Positions 1 through 11,129 of a stretch of 54,836 nucleotides of DNA are shown here, one piece after another; position 1 is the first letter of the stretch, and the number at the start of each line of letters is the position of its first letter. The stretch spans positions 1 to 54,836 of the forward strand of contig LNFQ01000049.1 in assembly GCA_001567165.1 (NCBI GenBank), in the 5' to 3' direction. The stretch comes from Bacteroidetes bacterium OLB11. GTDB lineage: Bacteria > Bacteroidota > Bacteroidia > Chitinophagales > Chitinophagaceae. A program made the translations under genes and the position numbers. The notes beneath the pieces were generated by a model. That model did no database searches and was not told where the DNA came from. It worked only from the letters and a program-made list of their open reading frames with translations.

Positions 1-119
1 AAATAAAAAAGCTCCAAAATAGGAACCATAAACATTTTTTATTTTTAAGAAAACAATTTATATTGATTTTATTGATATAAATTCGCACAGCAAAACAAAT
101 TATAAAGGGTAAAAATATC

Positions 120-2879
120 ATGAAAGACTTTTCATTTATTACGAATTCACATCCTAGTTATATAGAACAACTCTATAAAGATTACTTACAAACTCCGGAA
201 TCGATTGACCCAGAGCTTAAAAAATTTTTTGATGGAATTGATTTTGCATTCAATACATTCAATATAGAAAATCAAAAAAAAGAGAATAACCAACTAAAAA
301 TGGACACTGTTCCATCACAGGATATTGATATTTTAAAAGAATTAGGAGTTTATCAACTAATAAGAGCTTATAGAAAAAGAGCTCATTTGATCAGCGATAC
401 CAACCCTATCCGAAAAAGAAAAGAGAGAAACGCTCATTTAGACCTCGTGTTTTTTGGCTTGTCAGATGCCGATTTAGAAAAAGAATTCTATGCAGCTACC
501 TTTTGCGGAATTCAATACAAAAAACTGAAAGACATAATTGATTATTTAAAAAAAATATACACTTCAACCGTTGGCATAGAATATACCTATATCAATAATG
601 AAGAAATATGCAAATGGGTAGAACGAGAATTTGAAAAAATAATGCAAGAAGAACTACCCATGATCAAGAAAAAAAGAATTTTAGAAAAACTCAATCAAGG
701 TGTGATGTTTGAAAAATTCTTACATACAAAATTTATAGGACAAAAACGTTTTTCCTTGGAAGGAGGTGAAAGCACGATTGCCGGTCTAGATGCAATTATA
801 TCAGAAGCGGCAGAGCATGATGTGCAAGAAGTGGTGATGGGAATGGCTCATAGAGGAAGACTCAATGTACTAGCAAATATCCTTCACAAAACTTACGAAC
901 AAATTTTCACAGAATTTGAAGGAAATGCACCAGCAGACACCACCATGGGAAGCGGTGATGTGAAATATCACCTCGGTTTTAAAAGCGATGTGACTACTTT
1001 ACACAATAAAAATATAAATTTACAACTAGCTCCTAATCCATCACACCTAGAGGCTGTAAACCCAGTTGTAGAAGGTTTTTCTAGAGCGAAAGCCGATATT
1101 CTTTATCAAAGTAATTTTAAACAAATTTTACCAATCTTAATTCATGGAGATGCCTCTGTTGCAGGGCAAGGCATTGTGTATGAAGTTCTCCAAATGAGCG
1201 ATTTGAAAGGATATGATACAGGAGGTACTATTCATTTTGTAATCAATAATCAAATTGGATTCACAACCAACTTTGATGATGCTCGAAGTGCTGATTATTG
1301 CACTAGCTTGGCAAGCATGATTCAAGTTCCAGTGTTTCATGTCAATGGAGATGATCCCGAAGCCGTGGTGAAAGTGTCAGAATTAGCTTTGCGTTTTAGA
1401 CAAAAATTTAATAAAGATGTTTTCATCGATATGGTCTGCTATCGTAAACACGGACACAACGAAGGCGATGATCCAAAATTTACACAACCCACGCTTTATA
1501 GCATCATCGATAAACACCCAAATCCACGTGAGGTTTATATCAAAAAACTATCAGAGGGTGGTGATTTGAGTGAAACATTTGTAAATGAAATGGAAAAAAA
1601 TTTTTGGAAAGACTTGCAAGATCGTTTAGATGAAGTGAAACAAAAACCCTTACCTTACACAAGACAAGCGCCAGAGCTAGCTTGGGCTTCTCTCAGAAAA
1701 TCCACAGCTGAAGATTTTCAAAAATCAGTTTCAACCAAATTAAAAAAAGAAGAAATAGAAAAAGTATTTCATGCAATAATGAAAATTCCTTCAGACTTTG
1801 TTCCCCTGAAAAAAATTCAAAAACTACTAGACGATAAAATAAAATTATATAACGAAAAACAAACTATCGACTGGGCTACCGGTGAACTAATTGCTTATGG
1901 AACACTTATAGCAGAAGGACATGACGTAAGGCTGAGTGGACAAGATGTTGAACGTGGCACATTCTCTCACCGTCATGCTGTTTTATATGATGAAAATAAC
2001 AATACCCGTTATAACCGTCTTAGCCATATCAGTGATCAGCAAGGAACGTTTAGAATTTATAATTCGTTATTGAGTGAATATGCAGTGTTAGGTTTTGAAT
2101 ACGGTTATGCAATGGCTAATCCAAACTGCTTAACAATATGGGAAGCCCAATTTGGAGATTTCTGTAATGGAGCTCAAACAATCATCGATCAATTTGTATG
2201 TAGTGCCGAAACAAAATGGGATAGAATGAGCGGCGTTGTTTTACTCCTACCTCATGGTTATGAAGGACAAGGTCCAGAGCATTCTAGTGCAAGAATGGAG
2301 CGGTTTTTACAACTTTGTGCTGACAATAATATGTATCTAACAAATTGCACTACTACCGCTAATCTCTTCCATGCCCTTCGAAGACAAATTAAAAATGAAT
2401 TTAGAAAACCATTGATTAATTTTTCACCGAAAGCAAACCTACGTTTAGATAAAGCATACAGTAAAATTGAAGAATTTACAGAAAGAGATTTTCAAGAAGT
2501 GATTGATGATTCAAGTGTTATTAATATAGCTGATATTAAAAAAGTAATCCTTTGCTCAGGAAAAGTGTATTATGATTTATTAGATTATAAAACAAAAAAT
2601 GAAATCAATAATACGGCAATTATAAGAATGGAACAGCTTTATCCCATGCCAACAACCCAATTAATTCAATTATATTCAAAATATAAAAACGCAAAATGGA
2701 TGTGGGTGCAAGAAGAGCCAAGCAATATGGGTGCTTATTCTTATCTAAAAATGAATATAGACGCCAAAGTGTTTAACATTGGTTATTTATCAAGACAAGC
2801 AAGCGCGTCAACAGCAACAGGCTATTCCAAAAAGCATGCAGAAGAGCAAAAGCTCTTAATTGAAAGTGCTTTTAAATAA
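120..2879 (+). CDS. sucA: 2-oxoglutarate dehydrogenase E1 component
   Basis: This is the thiamine-diphosphate-dependent E1 subunit of the 2-oxoglutarate dehydrogenase complex. It decarboxylates 2-oxoglutarate in the TCA cycle and passes a succinyl group to the lipoyl arm of E2. The 919-residue length is normal. The N-terminal helix that docks E2 is visible (YIEQLYKDYL). It is followed by GMAHRGRLNVL near residue 240, HGDASVAGQG near 340 and GHNEGDDP near 443 (ThDP/Mg region), then the transketolase-like pyrimidine domain with ERGTFSHRH, WEAQFGDF near 674 and HGYEGQGPEHSSAR near 711. The reading frame is intact from an ATG that follows an AT-rich leader. The E2 gene (sucB/odhB), often adjacent in this phylum, is not downstream here; it may lie elsewhere or upstream of the window edge. 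The family call is very secure. Confidence 0.97.
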   Translation: MKDFSFITNSHPSYIEQLYKDYLQTPESIDPELKKFFDGIDFAFNTFNIENQKKENNQLKMDTVPSQDIDILKELGVYQLIRAYRKRAHLISDTNPIRKRKERNAHLDLVFFGLSDADLEKEFYAATFCGIQYKKLKDIIDYLKKIYTSTVGIEYTYINNEEICKWVEREFEKIMQEELPMIKKKRILEKLNQGVMFEKFLHTKFIGQKRFSLEGGESTIAGLDAIISEAAEHDVQEVVMGMAHRGRLNVLANILHKTYEQIFTEFEGNAPADTTMGSGDVKYHLGFKSDVTTLHNKNINLQLAPNPSHLEAVNPVVEGFSRAKADILYQSNFKQILPILIHGDASVAGQGIVYEVLQMSDLKGYDTGGTIHFVINNQIGFTTNFDDARSADYCTSLASMIQVPVFHVNGDDPEAVVKVSELALRFRQKFNKDVFIDMVCYRKHGHNEGDDPKFTQPTLYSIIDKHPNPREVYIKKLSEGGDLSETFVNEMEKNFWKDLQDRLDEVKQKPLPYTRQAPELAWASLRKSTAEDFQKSVSTKLKKEEIEKVFHAIMKIPSDFVPLKKIQKLLDDKIKLYNEKQTIDWATGELIAYGTLIAEGHDVRLSGQDVERGTFSHRHAVLYDENNNTRYNRLSHISDQQGTFRIYNSLLSEYAVLGFEYGYAMANPNCLTIWEAQFGDFCNGAQTIIDQFVCSAETKWDRMSGVVLLLPHGYEGQGPEHSSARMERFLQLCADNNMYLTNCTTTANLFHALRRQIKNEFRKPLINFSPKANLRLDKAYSKIEEFTERDFQEVIDDSSVINIADIKKVILCSGKVYYDLLDYKTKNEINNTAIIRMEQLYPMPTTQLIQLYSKYKNAKWMWVQEEPSNMGAYSYLKMNIDAKVFNIGYLSRQASASTATGYSKKHAEEQKLLIESAFK

Positions 2880-2982
2880 TACTTAATTTTTTTATAAATT
2901 TTTCTTATGAAAAATAAAAATAAATAAGGTGAATATTAGATATTTACTTTAAAATTTTACAATTTCAAAATAAATTTTTTAT

Positions 2983-5900
2983 ATGAAAAAAAATTTTTTA
3001 TTATCTATATTATTATCTATATTTTTTTAATAAGTTATACTCACAATGCGTTCCCACAGTAGGAATCACAGGAGCGACAGATGATTATATTAATAACTTC
3101 ACATTTGGAGCTATATCCAATTTAAATTCAGGTGACAATCCAGCTGATTATGCTTTATACCCTATGACTGGTACCTTTATTCAAAATAACACATATCCTT
3201 TTACAATAGAAACGGGTGATCCTCTATGGGGGCAAGGTTTGGGTATTTGGATAGACTATGATGGAAATAATAGCTTTTTAGATCCAGGTGAATTTGTCTG
3301 GGCATCACCTACTTCTAATAATGTAGCAGGAGCTGTATTATCTGGTAATATAGTAATTCCTCCTGGTGCATCGCCTGGGACAAGGAGAATGCGTATCGCT
3401 TGCTGGTTTTCCAATCTGGTAACTCAATCAAATTCATGTGGTATTTCGGGGTTTGGTGAGTTCGAAGACTATAATATTACAATTGTTCCTAATACTCCTT
3501 GTTCAGGAGTTCCATCGGCAGGACAAGCGAGTGTATCCCCATCCAATCCATGCCCTTTAACGAATGTTACTTTAAACTTAACAGGTCAAACGAATGCGGC
3601 TAATTTAACTTTTCAATGGTTAGTTTCACCAACCGGATTACCTGGAAGTTACACACCAATATTAGGAGCAAATACAGTACCATATACTTATACGCCGTCA
3701 CCAGGTAGCACAAATTATTTTCGTTGTATTCTAACATGTACAAATCCTGGAGGAGGAAGTGATACTTCAATTGCTTCAAGTGCATGCATTGTTCAGGCAT
3801 GGAGCCCAACGAACAATTGTTGGTGCATACCCACATATTTGTATGGAGGTACGAATGATTTAATTACACAAGTAGAATTAGGAACATTATTAAATAATAC
3901 AGTTGCTGCGGGGAATCCATCACCTTATTGGGTTGATTATACAGCTCAGCAAGTAGCCAATAATTTACCAACACCTATACTTTATGTTGGACAAGCATCA
4001 ACCCTATCCGTAACAGTAGGTTCGGACCCGAATCAGTATGTTGGAGTATGGATAGATTATGATCATAGTGGGTCATTTGATGCTTTAGAATATTATAGTC
4101 CTAATGTGAATGTCGGAGCTAATGGTACAGCATCGATATCTATTACTCCACCACCTGCCGCTGGTTGGGGGGGTAACTCGTATGCGAATTCGTGGAGGAG
4201 ATGATAATCAAATGACATCATTGCAGGCGTGTGGAGCATCCAATTCAGGTTGGGGAGAAGCTGAAGATTATTTAGTGAATATAATACCCGCCTCTCTGCA
4301 TGATCCGGCAGTGACTTTGATAAGTGGGGCACTTGGCAATTGTTATACAGGAAATCAGAGTTTTGTTATATCAGTAACAAACTATGGTTCAAATGCAATT
4401 AATTGTGCTACGAATCCGATTACTTGCACCTTAAAAGTAGATGGCCCATTAGGAGTGGATTATTATTATGGCACTGTCAATCCAGCGATTACTTTAAATC
4501 CTTACGCAGCGAATAGTGCAGCGGTATTAATTTCGGGAGTTAATATGTTTGCAGGTGGTAATTATTTGATTAATTCGAGTTTGTCAATTGGAAATGCTGG
4601 AGGTGTAGTGAATGGTAATTTAATGAATGATTCATTAGTATCGCCCTTAGTCCGTTTGAATTATCGTCCAACCGCAGGCCCTGATTTTAATGTATGTCAA
4701 GGTGAAAACATTGTATTTGGTCAAGGATTAACAGTATCAGGGTGTTCGACACCGATAAATGATTCCGTTACGATAACGTTTTCAGTCACTCCAACACCTG
4801 ATAATGTAGGAGCAACCTTAACCGGGACATCACAAATAGTACCTGGGGCTGCTTGTGCAAATCAGTATGCAGGAAATTTTGCGAATGGGATATTGCCTAC
4901 ATTACCAGCTGGAGCGACCTTTACTCAGAATGCAGTATTGACTTTGACGAATTTATCAGGGACATATTATACAGAAAATCGTTTTATATTATATAGTGGA
5001 GCAAATAACCCGATACCGAATCAAAATATTTATGCTCCATGTCCTCAAGGTTATAATATAGGAGCTGGTAATTTATTACAAGGTGGACAAACGATAGGTA
5101 ATGCGACAAACTTTACATATACACGCCATATTACCCCAGCTCAATTGGGGGGGATGTTTAGTGCATTACCAGGAGGTAGTACTATTAATATAGGATATTG
5201 GGAAACATATAATGACAATCAAAATGGCTCAGATATATCAGCAAATGCTGGTGGCCCTACTGTAGCGACATTAAAAATATATTATCAATATGTACCATCC
5301 TCATTTGAATGGTACACAGCACCGAGTGGAGGTTTAAGTTTATATGATTTATCACCTTTTAATCCGGTAGGCGTTCCAGGGTCAGGAGTTGCTAATACGA
5401 ATACACCTGGTACTTACACATTTTATGCGGCATGCTTAGGTTCATCAACTTGTAGAGTGCCTGTGAATATGGTTATTCACCCGACACCTTCGGTATATCA
5501 AGATACGATGAGTTTGTGTGAAAATCCTCCCGGTAGCAATGGTGCTATATTTGATTTGACAACGATGAATGGAGCAGTTAGTGGGAATGCTGTTGGCGTG
5601 AATGTTAGCTATTATGGAGATCAAGGGTTGTTTTATTTGATACAAGATTCAACGAATTACTTAACTGCGAATTCATATATTTATTCAAAAGTATCGAATG
5701 CGATGGGATGTTCATCAAGTGATACTTTAATGTTGCAAGTTCATCCACAACCAGAGTTTCCTGCATTGTATGTAACGGGGAATGTATGTGCACCCGGAAC
5801 AATAGATATAGCCAGTTTAATAGATCCCTTAACTACAGCCCCTCCGGGAAGTGATACCTTATATTATTCAGATGCCGCTTGCACGATACCTCACCCTAAC

Positions 5901-7106
5901 CCACACAATATTTCAGTGAGTGATACCGTTTATATTGTAATAGCTACAAATACGATACCAGTGTGTGCAGACACTGCAATAGCATTAGTGGAAGTATCAA
6001 CTGCAGGTACGATGATAGCAAATCAAGACCCACTAAACTATTCAATACCTGGAGCTGTGGGTTGTAATAATTTTGTATTGACAGATGGTGTTACAGACAC
6101 ATTATATAACCCATTAGATTGCAAACGAATTGTAAGCATAACAGACGTAGCAGATGCGACAAGTTTAGGCAGTACTCAGGTTTGTGAGTGGATAGAACCT
6201 ACAGTGCAAACGCATAATGGTCAGCCTTATGTGAATCGTCGTTATCAAATTACGCCAAGTGTACAAGGCAGTGCGATTGTATGTTTATATTATTTGCAAG
6301 ATGATATTGATCAGTTCAATGGTTATTCGTTTATCAACGGATGGCCGATGATTACTCCTGGAGTAAACATGTCTATCAGTCAAGTTGATAATGGAGATAT
6401 TGTAGATCCGGGTCATATTGGGAAAGAGATAAATCCAGTTGACATCACAGCTACATACGATCCATTAAATACGGTATGGACAGTATGCTTCCCAGTAGAT
6501 AGTTTTTCATATTTTTATGCCCATGCTGACAATGTTGGGAATGTACCATTACCAGTAGAAATGATATTGAAAGGAAAAACAGCAGGCCTATCAAATGAGT
6601 TATCATGGATGACATATCGCGAAGTGAATAATCAATATTTTGAAGTGGAACGCAGCCGAGATGGGAAACGTTATGATGTGATATCAGCTCCAATTGCAAG
6701 CCAAGGTGAACATGGCAATAGTTCGCAAGAATTGCTTTATGGATACATGGATGAGTCACCATTTAATGGAAACAATTATTACCGCATAGCCCAATATGAT
6801 ATAGATGGACACAAGCATTATAGCAATATTGTGAGTTTGTATCAAGGAATTGGCACACGAGTTCAGACCTATCCGAATCCAGTGAATACGACTTTCACGG
6901 TGAATATATCAACAGAGAGAGTAGGGAATGCAGAGGTAAAATTGATGGATGCCACAGGGCGAGTGATAAAAATTATCAGTATGCAATTGCAGGTAGGAGA
7001 GAATAGAACAGAGCTAGAGATGAAAGATTTGGCAAGTGGTATTTACATGATAAAAGTAAGTAATGGTAAGGACCTTAATTACACCCAAACTATCAGAAAA
7101 AACTAA
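2983..7106 (+). CDS. Large secreted GEVED-repeat protein with T9SS sorting domain (two frame breaks)
   Basis: A secreted or cell-surface protein of roughly 1370 residues once two frame breaks are repaired. It begins with a hydrophobic signal peptide (MKKNFLLSILLSIFF). It has two GEVED-type modules, each ending in an acidic G-E-x-EDYxxxI motif (near 3450-3485 and 4255-4285), then Ig/PKD-like repeats, and a type IX secretion C-terminal domain (YPNPVNTTF to GIYMIKVSNG). The first break is a run of seven T at 3022-3028; without correction the signal peptide stops at once. The second is a run of seven G at 4167-4173, inside the second GEVED module. On both sides the protein continues in family register. 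GEVED modules occur in Bacteroidota surface proteins, often with adhesive or enzymatic partners. No catalytic domain is recognisable, so a structural or adhesive role is inference. Confidence 0.8.
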
Positions 7107-7140
7107 AATGATTTAATCATTTGTTTTAAATAGACATGGT

Positions 7141-7194
7141 ATTAGAAATGGTATTTTGTATTTTAGAAATAAAACACAAAATACCATTTCTAAT
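7141..7194. repeat. 19-bp perfect inverted repeat downstream of the GEVED gene
   Basis: Two 19-bp arms (7141-7159 and 7176-7194) are exact reverse complements around a 16-base A/T-rich loop. The element lies 34 bp after the stop codon of the secreted protein and would form a long hairpin in RNA. No T-run follows the right arm directly, so it is not a textbook intrinsic terminator. It could act as a transcript-end stabiliser or be a small palindromic element. Confidence 0.6.
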
Positions 7195-7317
7195 TAAAAA
7201 CTAGAAAAAGGAAACCACGATCATTTTCACTTCAAACAAAAAATGGATTTGACTTTTACCGATTTATTAATAAAAATATTTTATACTTTTGTTCTATATA
7301 TATAAATTTAACTAAAA

Positions 7318-8520
7318 ATGACACAGAGCAAATCTTCAAATTATATACTACTTGCGATAAGAGTTTTTGTAGGTATTTTATTTATTTTTTCAGGATTAAT
7401 CAAAGCAAATGACCCATCAGGTTTGGCATACAAAATGGGTGAGTTTTTTGAAGTGTGGGCAAAAGAAGAATATTTACCATCATTAATGCATTGGTTTAAT
7501 AATTATTCTTTAGAATTATCTGTATTAATGATTGCGTTTGAAATCGTAGCAGGAGTAGCATTGATAATAGGTTACCGATTTAAGATTTTTTCTTTTTTAA
7601 TTTTATTATTGACAATATTTTTTACATTCCTCACAGCCTACGCCGTTTTTAGTGGAAAAATCAAAGAATGTGGATGTTTTGGAGATTGTATTAAGCTCAA
7701 ATCATTTGAGTCTTTTATGAAAGACATTGTGTTACTTGTTTTAATTTTTATTTTATTTTTCTTCCGAAATAAAGTCACACAGTGGTTTTCGTTTAAAGTA
7801 GCAACCGGAATTATTTTATCAGCTTTTGTCTTTTCATTTTTAATACAATGGTACACGTTGAAATTTTTACCGGTAAAAGATTGTTTAGCATATAAAATAG
7901 GCAATAATATTTTAAAAGAAATGACACCGGGGGATGATTATGTTCCAGAAGAAGTGAAGACGATTTTGAGGTATAAAAAAGATGGTATTGTTAAAGATTT
8001 TGACTTGACAAATTATCCATGGCAAGATTCGACATGGGAGTTTGACTCTCAAGTAAATGAAGTAATTAAAGAAGCTCAAAATGAACCACCGATTAAAGAT
8101 TTTGCAATTTCTAATTATGATGGAGAAAATGTGACAAATCAAATTTTGGAGTATAAAGGCAATTTGTTTATCCTTTTTGTAAAAGATGTTGATGAAGCCA
8201 ATTTATCCAATATGAATAAACTGAAAGCTTTAATTTCTGATTGCAAAAGTAGTCATATTCCTATAATTGCGGTGAGTTCATCAAACGATATTCAAACCAA
8301 TCAATTTAAAGAAAAGAATCAATTAGATATTGAATTTTTCACAATAGATGGGACGGTTTGCAAAACAGCAATGCGTTCTAATCCTGGATTAATGTGTATA
8401 AAAAATGGCAATATTATAGGGAAATGGAGTTATGCAAGCTATCCGATGCTCACAAATTTACATTTAGATTTGAATAATAATTCTGCTCCTTTGTTTGATA
8501 AGTCAACTATAAATGAATAA
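7318..8520 (+). CDS. BT_3928-type DoxX/MauE-like membrane protein with thioredoxin-like tail
   Basis: An inner-membrane protein of 400 residues. The first ~190 residues hold a four-helix DoxX/MauE-like module (RVFVGILFIFSGLIKANDP, then helices near 50-75, 85-105 and 130-175) with the C-G-C-F-G-D-C cysteine motif near residues 118-124. After a further hydrophobic segment comes a soluble domain that looks thioredoxin-like (LFILFVKDVDEAN then a beta/alpha pattern) but lacks a CxxC pair. This architecture matches the BT_3928 family of Bacteroidota, believed to act in membrane thiol redox processes; its substrate is not established. The ATG at 7318 directly precedes the first helix. The next gene starts 56 bp later on the same strand. 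Confidence 0.8.
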   Translation: MTQSKSSNYILLAIRVFVGILFIFSGLIKANDPSGLAYKMGEFFEVWAKEEYLPSLMHWFNNYSLELSVLMIAFEIVAGVALIIGYRFKIFSFLILLLTIFFTFLTAYAVFSGKIKECGCFGDCIKLKSFESFMKDIVLLVLIFILFFFRNKVTQWFSFKVATGIILSAFVFSFLIQWYTLKFLPVKDCLAYKIGNNILKEMTPGDDYVPEEVKTILRYKKDGIVKDFDLTNYPWQDSTWEFDSQVNEVIKEAQNEPPIKDFAISNYDGENVTNQILEYKGNLFILFVKDVDEANLSNMNKLKALISDCKSSHIPIIAVSSSNDIQTNQFKEKNQLDIEFFTIDGTVCKTAMRSNPGLMCIKNGNIIGKWSYASYPMLTNLHLDLNNNSAPLFDKSTINE

Positions 8521-8576
8521 GGTTTTAAGCTTTCATTTTTTTGAAAAAATAAAATACATTTACACAAAAAAAAGAA

Positions 8577-9635
8577 TTGATACAATTTGTTCTCAAACGG
8601 GTTTTGCAAAGTGTTTTTGTGCTTTTTGGAGTAGTGACAATTGTATTCGTTTTGTTTTTTGTTATGCTACCTGCCGACACTGCAAGGCTCACTGTGGGAC
8701 AAAGAACTGATGCAAAGACCATTGACAATATCCGTAAAGAGTTGTATTTAGATCAACCGATATGGAGGCAATATTTTTTATATTTAAATGATTTGTCGCC
8801 ACTTTCAATTCATAAAAATAATAAAGAAGAACATGAAAAATATCATTATCGAGAAATCTTTACTTTTTCTTCAAATGATGTATTGGTGGTCAAATCGCCT
8901 TACCTTAGAAGGTCGTATCAAACAAAAAAAGAAGTCAATGCAATGCTGATGGATGCATTTCCTGGAACGTTTATTCTTGCAACACTTTCTATCATAATAG
9001 CATCATTAATAGGGATGTTTTTAGGGATAATAGCCGCATTAAATCAAAATACATTTTTAGACACCGGTTCCGTTTTTGCAAGTGTGATAGGCATTTCAGC
9101 ACCGTCATTTTTTGCAGGTATTGTTATTGCCTATATCTTCGGGTTTCTATTGTCTGATTACACAGGCTTGAGTATCGTGTCCCCAATGTGGGATTATGAC
9201 CCCTACACAGGAAAGCATTTTATGTTGAAAAGTCTAATATTACCAGTGATAACGTTATCGATTAGACCAATGGCAATTATCACCCAAATCACACGAAGCT
9301 CGATGTTGGATGTGATGAATCAAGATTATATACGTACCGCTTATGCTAAAGGTTTGAATAAAACAAAAGTGATAGCAAAACATGCACTACGCAATGCACT
9401 CAATCCTGTGGTTACTTCTATATCGGGATGGTTTGCAGAATTATTGGCGGGTTCATTTTTCATTGAATATATTTTTGGTTGGAAAGGCATAGGGAAAATT
9501 ACGGTAGATGCTTTGAATAAATTTGATTTTCCTGTGGTTGCCGGAGCAGTGTTGATGACTGCTCTCATTTTTATCGTCATCAATATTTTCGTTGATATTA
9601 TTTATACTTTAATAGACCCTCGTGTGAAAATTTAA
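8577..9635 (+). CDS. Peptide/nickel-type ABC transporter permease (DppB/OppB family)
   Basis: An inner-membrane permease of the binding-protein-dependent transport family, 352 residues, normal for DppB/OppB. The N-terminal helix (VLKRVLQSVFVLFGVVTIVF) is typical, and a periplasmic insertion of ~70 residues follows. The inner-membrane signature loop is visible as YIRTAYAKGLNKTKVIAKHALRNALNP (cut here: EAA-type loop near residues 255-280). The C-terminus DIIYTLIDPRVKI is diagnostic. The only in-frame start near the first helix is TTG at 8577; the frame is open only back to a stop at 8550 with no ATG, so the true start is uncertain. No second permease, binding protein or ATPase lies beside it, so it must work with subunits encoded elsewhere. 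Confidence 0.85.
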   Translation: MIQFVLKRVLQSVFVLFGVVTIVFVLFFVMLPADTARLTVGQRTDAKTIDNIRKELYLDQPIWRQYFLYLNDLSPLSIHKNNKEEHEKYHYREIFTFSSNDVLVVKSPYLRRSYQTKKEVNAMLMDAFPGTFILATLSIIIASLIGMFLGIIAALNQNTFLDTGSVFASVIGISAPSFFAGIVIAYIFGFLLSDYTGLSIVSPMWDYDPYTGKHFMLKSLILPVITLSIRPMAIITQITRSSMLDVMNQDYIRTAYAKGLNKTKVIAKHALRNALNPVVTSISGWFAELLAGSFFIEYIFGWKGIGKITVDALNKFDFPVVAGAVLMTALIFIVINIFVDIIYTLIDPRVKI

Positions 9636-9653
9636 ACCAAATTTCAAAAGGCT

Positions 9654-10064
9654 TTATTGAAAATGAGTAGCTAAAATTTCCTTTAATTTGTTTGGCATAT
9701 CGACTCTCTTTTGGATGAGTGGATTGAAAAAGGTAAGAGTCACTTCAGCAAGGTGTAAAAGAGTATTTTCTTCGTTAAATAGTTTATGATGAAAAGTCAT
9801 AAAGGGGTGTGGATGCAATTCTTTAATTGTCGTTTCGATTCGGATGAGTTGGTCATATTGAACTGGTTTTAAAAATTTAGAACTCATTTTTACGACAGGC
9901 ATCACCACGCCATCTTTTTCCATGTTACTATAAGGATATCCAAATTCTCGAATCATTTCAGCCCGACCTACTTCATAATACAACGCATAATTTCCATAAT
10001 ACAAAAATCCCATCTGATCGACTTCGCCATATCGAACTCTTATAAATGTTGTGCTTGTTACCAT
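9654..10064 (-). CDS. Acyl-CoA thioesterase, 4-hydroxybenzoyl-CoA thioesterase (YbgC-like) family
   Basis: A 136-residue single-hotdog-fold protein that should hydrolyse acyl-CoA or acyl-ACP thioesters in the cytoplasm. The family signature is clear at the N-terminus: RVRYGEVDQMGFLYYGNYALYYEVGR, with the catalytic Asp in the E-V-D-Q-M-G motif near residue 16 and the YxNYxxYxExGR helix. The length is standard. The gene converges on the permease gene with an 18-bp gap. The glycosyltransferase lies 69 bp upstream on the same strand, so the two may share a transcript. The physiological substrate cannot be read from the sequence. Confidence 0.85.
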   Translation of the reverse strand: MVTSTTFIRVRYGEVDQMGFLYYGNYALYYEVGRAEMIREFGYPYSNMEKDGVVMPVVKMSSKFLKPVQYDQLIRIETTIKELHPHPFMTFHHKLFNEENTLLHLAEVTLTFFNPLIQKRVDMPNKLKEILATHFQ

Positions 10065-10133
10065 TTTATTTTATTTCAATTTCAGGATAATTTAGTTCTG
10101 AAAATTTCTTTTTTTTCTTTAAAAAATAATCAA

Positions 10134-11118
10134 CTAAAATACTCTGAGGATAGATTCCATTCTCATTTCTTTTAGTAACAAATATTTTTGCCTCTTTCCT
10201 TTTTTTGATACCACATTTTTAAAATGAATAAAAAAACTCCAATGTGCTTTTATAATGGTCATTACTTCCACCAAATTCCCTTTGAGAAGGCTTCTCATAC
10301 CACTCACTCCATCAAGAATCAAGCGAAATGGGAGGATGTAAATGAGTTTGTTTGTAGGTAAATTTTTAAGTAATAAAACTAAGCTGTTTCTATAGTTATA
10401 AAAAATCTTTTGAGGGCTACCATAGCTAATCACGCTGCCTCCGATATGATAGACGGTGCTACTGCCACAATAAGCAATTCGATAGCCAGCATTTTTCATT
10501 TTCCAACATAAATCAACTTCTTCCATGTGTGCATACAAATCTTTATCCAGTCCACCCAAATGATGATAAACATCTGCTCTTACAAACATACACCCACCGC
10601 CAGCCCAAAACACTTCAATCTGATTGTCATATTGATGTGAGTCTTCTTCTATGTCAAAAAATATTCGTCCTCTACAAAATAAATAGCCCCATTTGTCAAT
10701 AAAACCACCTCCAGCACCGGCATATTCAAACTTCGATTTGTCTTTGAAATATTTGATTTTTGGCTGACAAGCTGCAATGTCATCGTTGACTTCCATGAGT
10801 TGAAATAGAGGTGCAAACCAACCTTCTGTTATTTCAAAATCGGCACTGAGAAGCACATAATATTTAGACTGAATTTGTTTTAACCCTTCGTAGTATCCAT
10901 TTGAAAATCCTTTATTGACTTTAAGTTGTACGATTTCAACTTCAGGAAAATGTTCTTTTATATATTTAGCGGTATCATCTGTCGAAGCATTATCAATAAG
11001 GAAAACTTGATATTGGTTTTGGGCTTCTTGAAGAAGCATCGGAAAAAAATTGCTGATGCAACACTTTGCCATTGTAACTTAATACAACTACAGCTGTGTC
11101 CTTTGAGCAAATATGCAT
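10134..11118 (-). CDS. Family 2 glycosyltransferase (rhamnosyltransferase-like), one frame break
   Basis: A GT-A fold family 2 glycosyltransferase of about 327 residues, probably acting at the cytoplasmic membrane face in cell-envelope polysaccharide synthesis. Read from the ATG at 11118 the protein begins MHICSKDTAVVVLSYNGKVL, the canonical first strand of the fold. It continues with FLIDNASTDDTAKYI, a D-x-E-type metal motif in LLSADFEIT, and the acceptor-side motif GGLDKDLYAHMEEVDLCWK near residue 190. A run of seven A on the plus strand (11043-11049) breaks the frame between HQQFF and PMLLQEAQ; six would restore it. Without repair an internal ATG yields a protein missing strand 1. The small membrane gene lies 11 bp upstream. 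Donor and acceptor sugars are unknown. Confidence 0.85.
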
Positions 11119-11129
11119 TACTGCTCTAA

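Noticed and set aside
5445..6762. Several minus-strand open frames opposite the GEVED protein gene
   Set aside because: They have skewed, low-complexity composition (His/Ile rich), no family match, and the plus-strand frame is intact and domain-bearing there.
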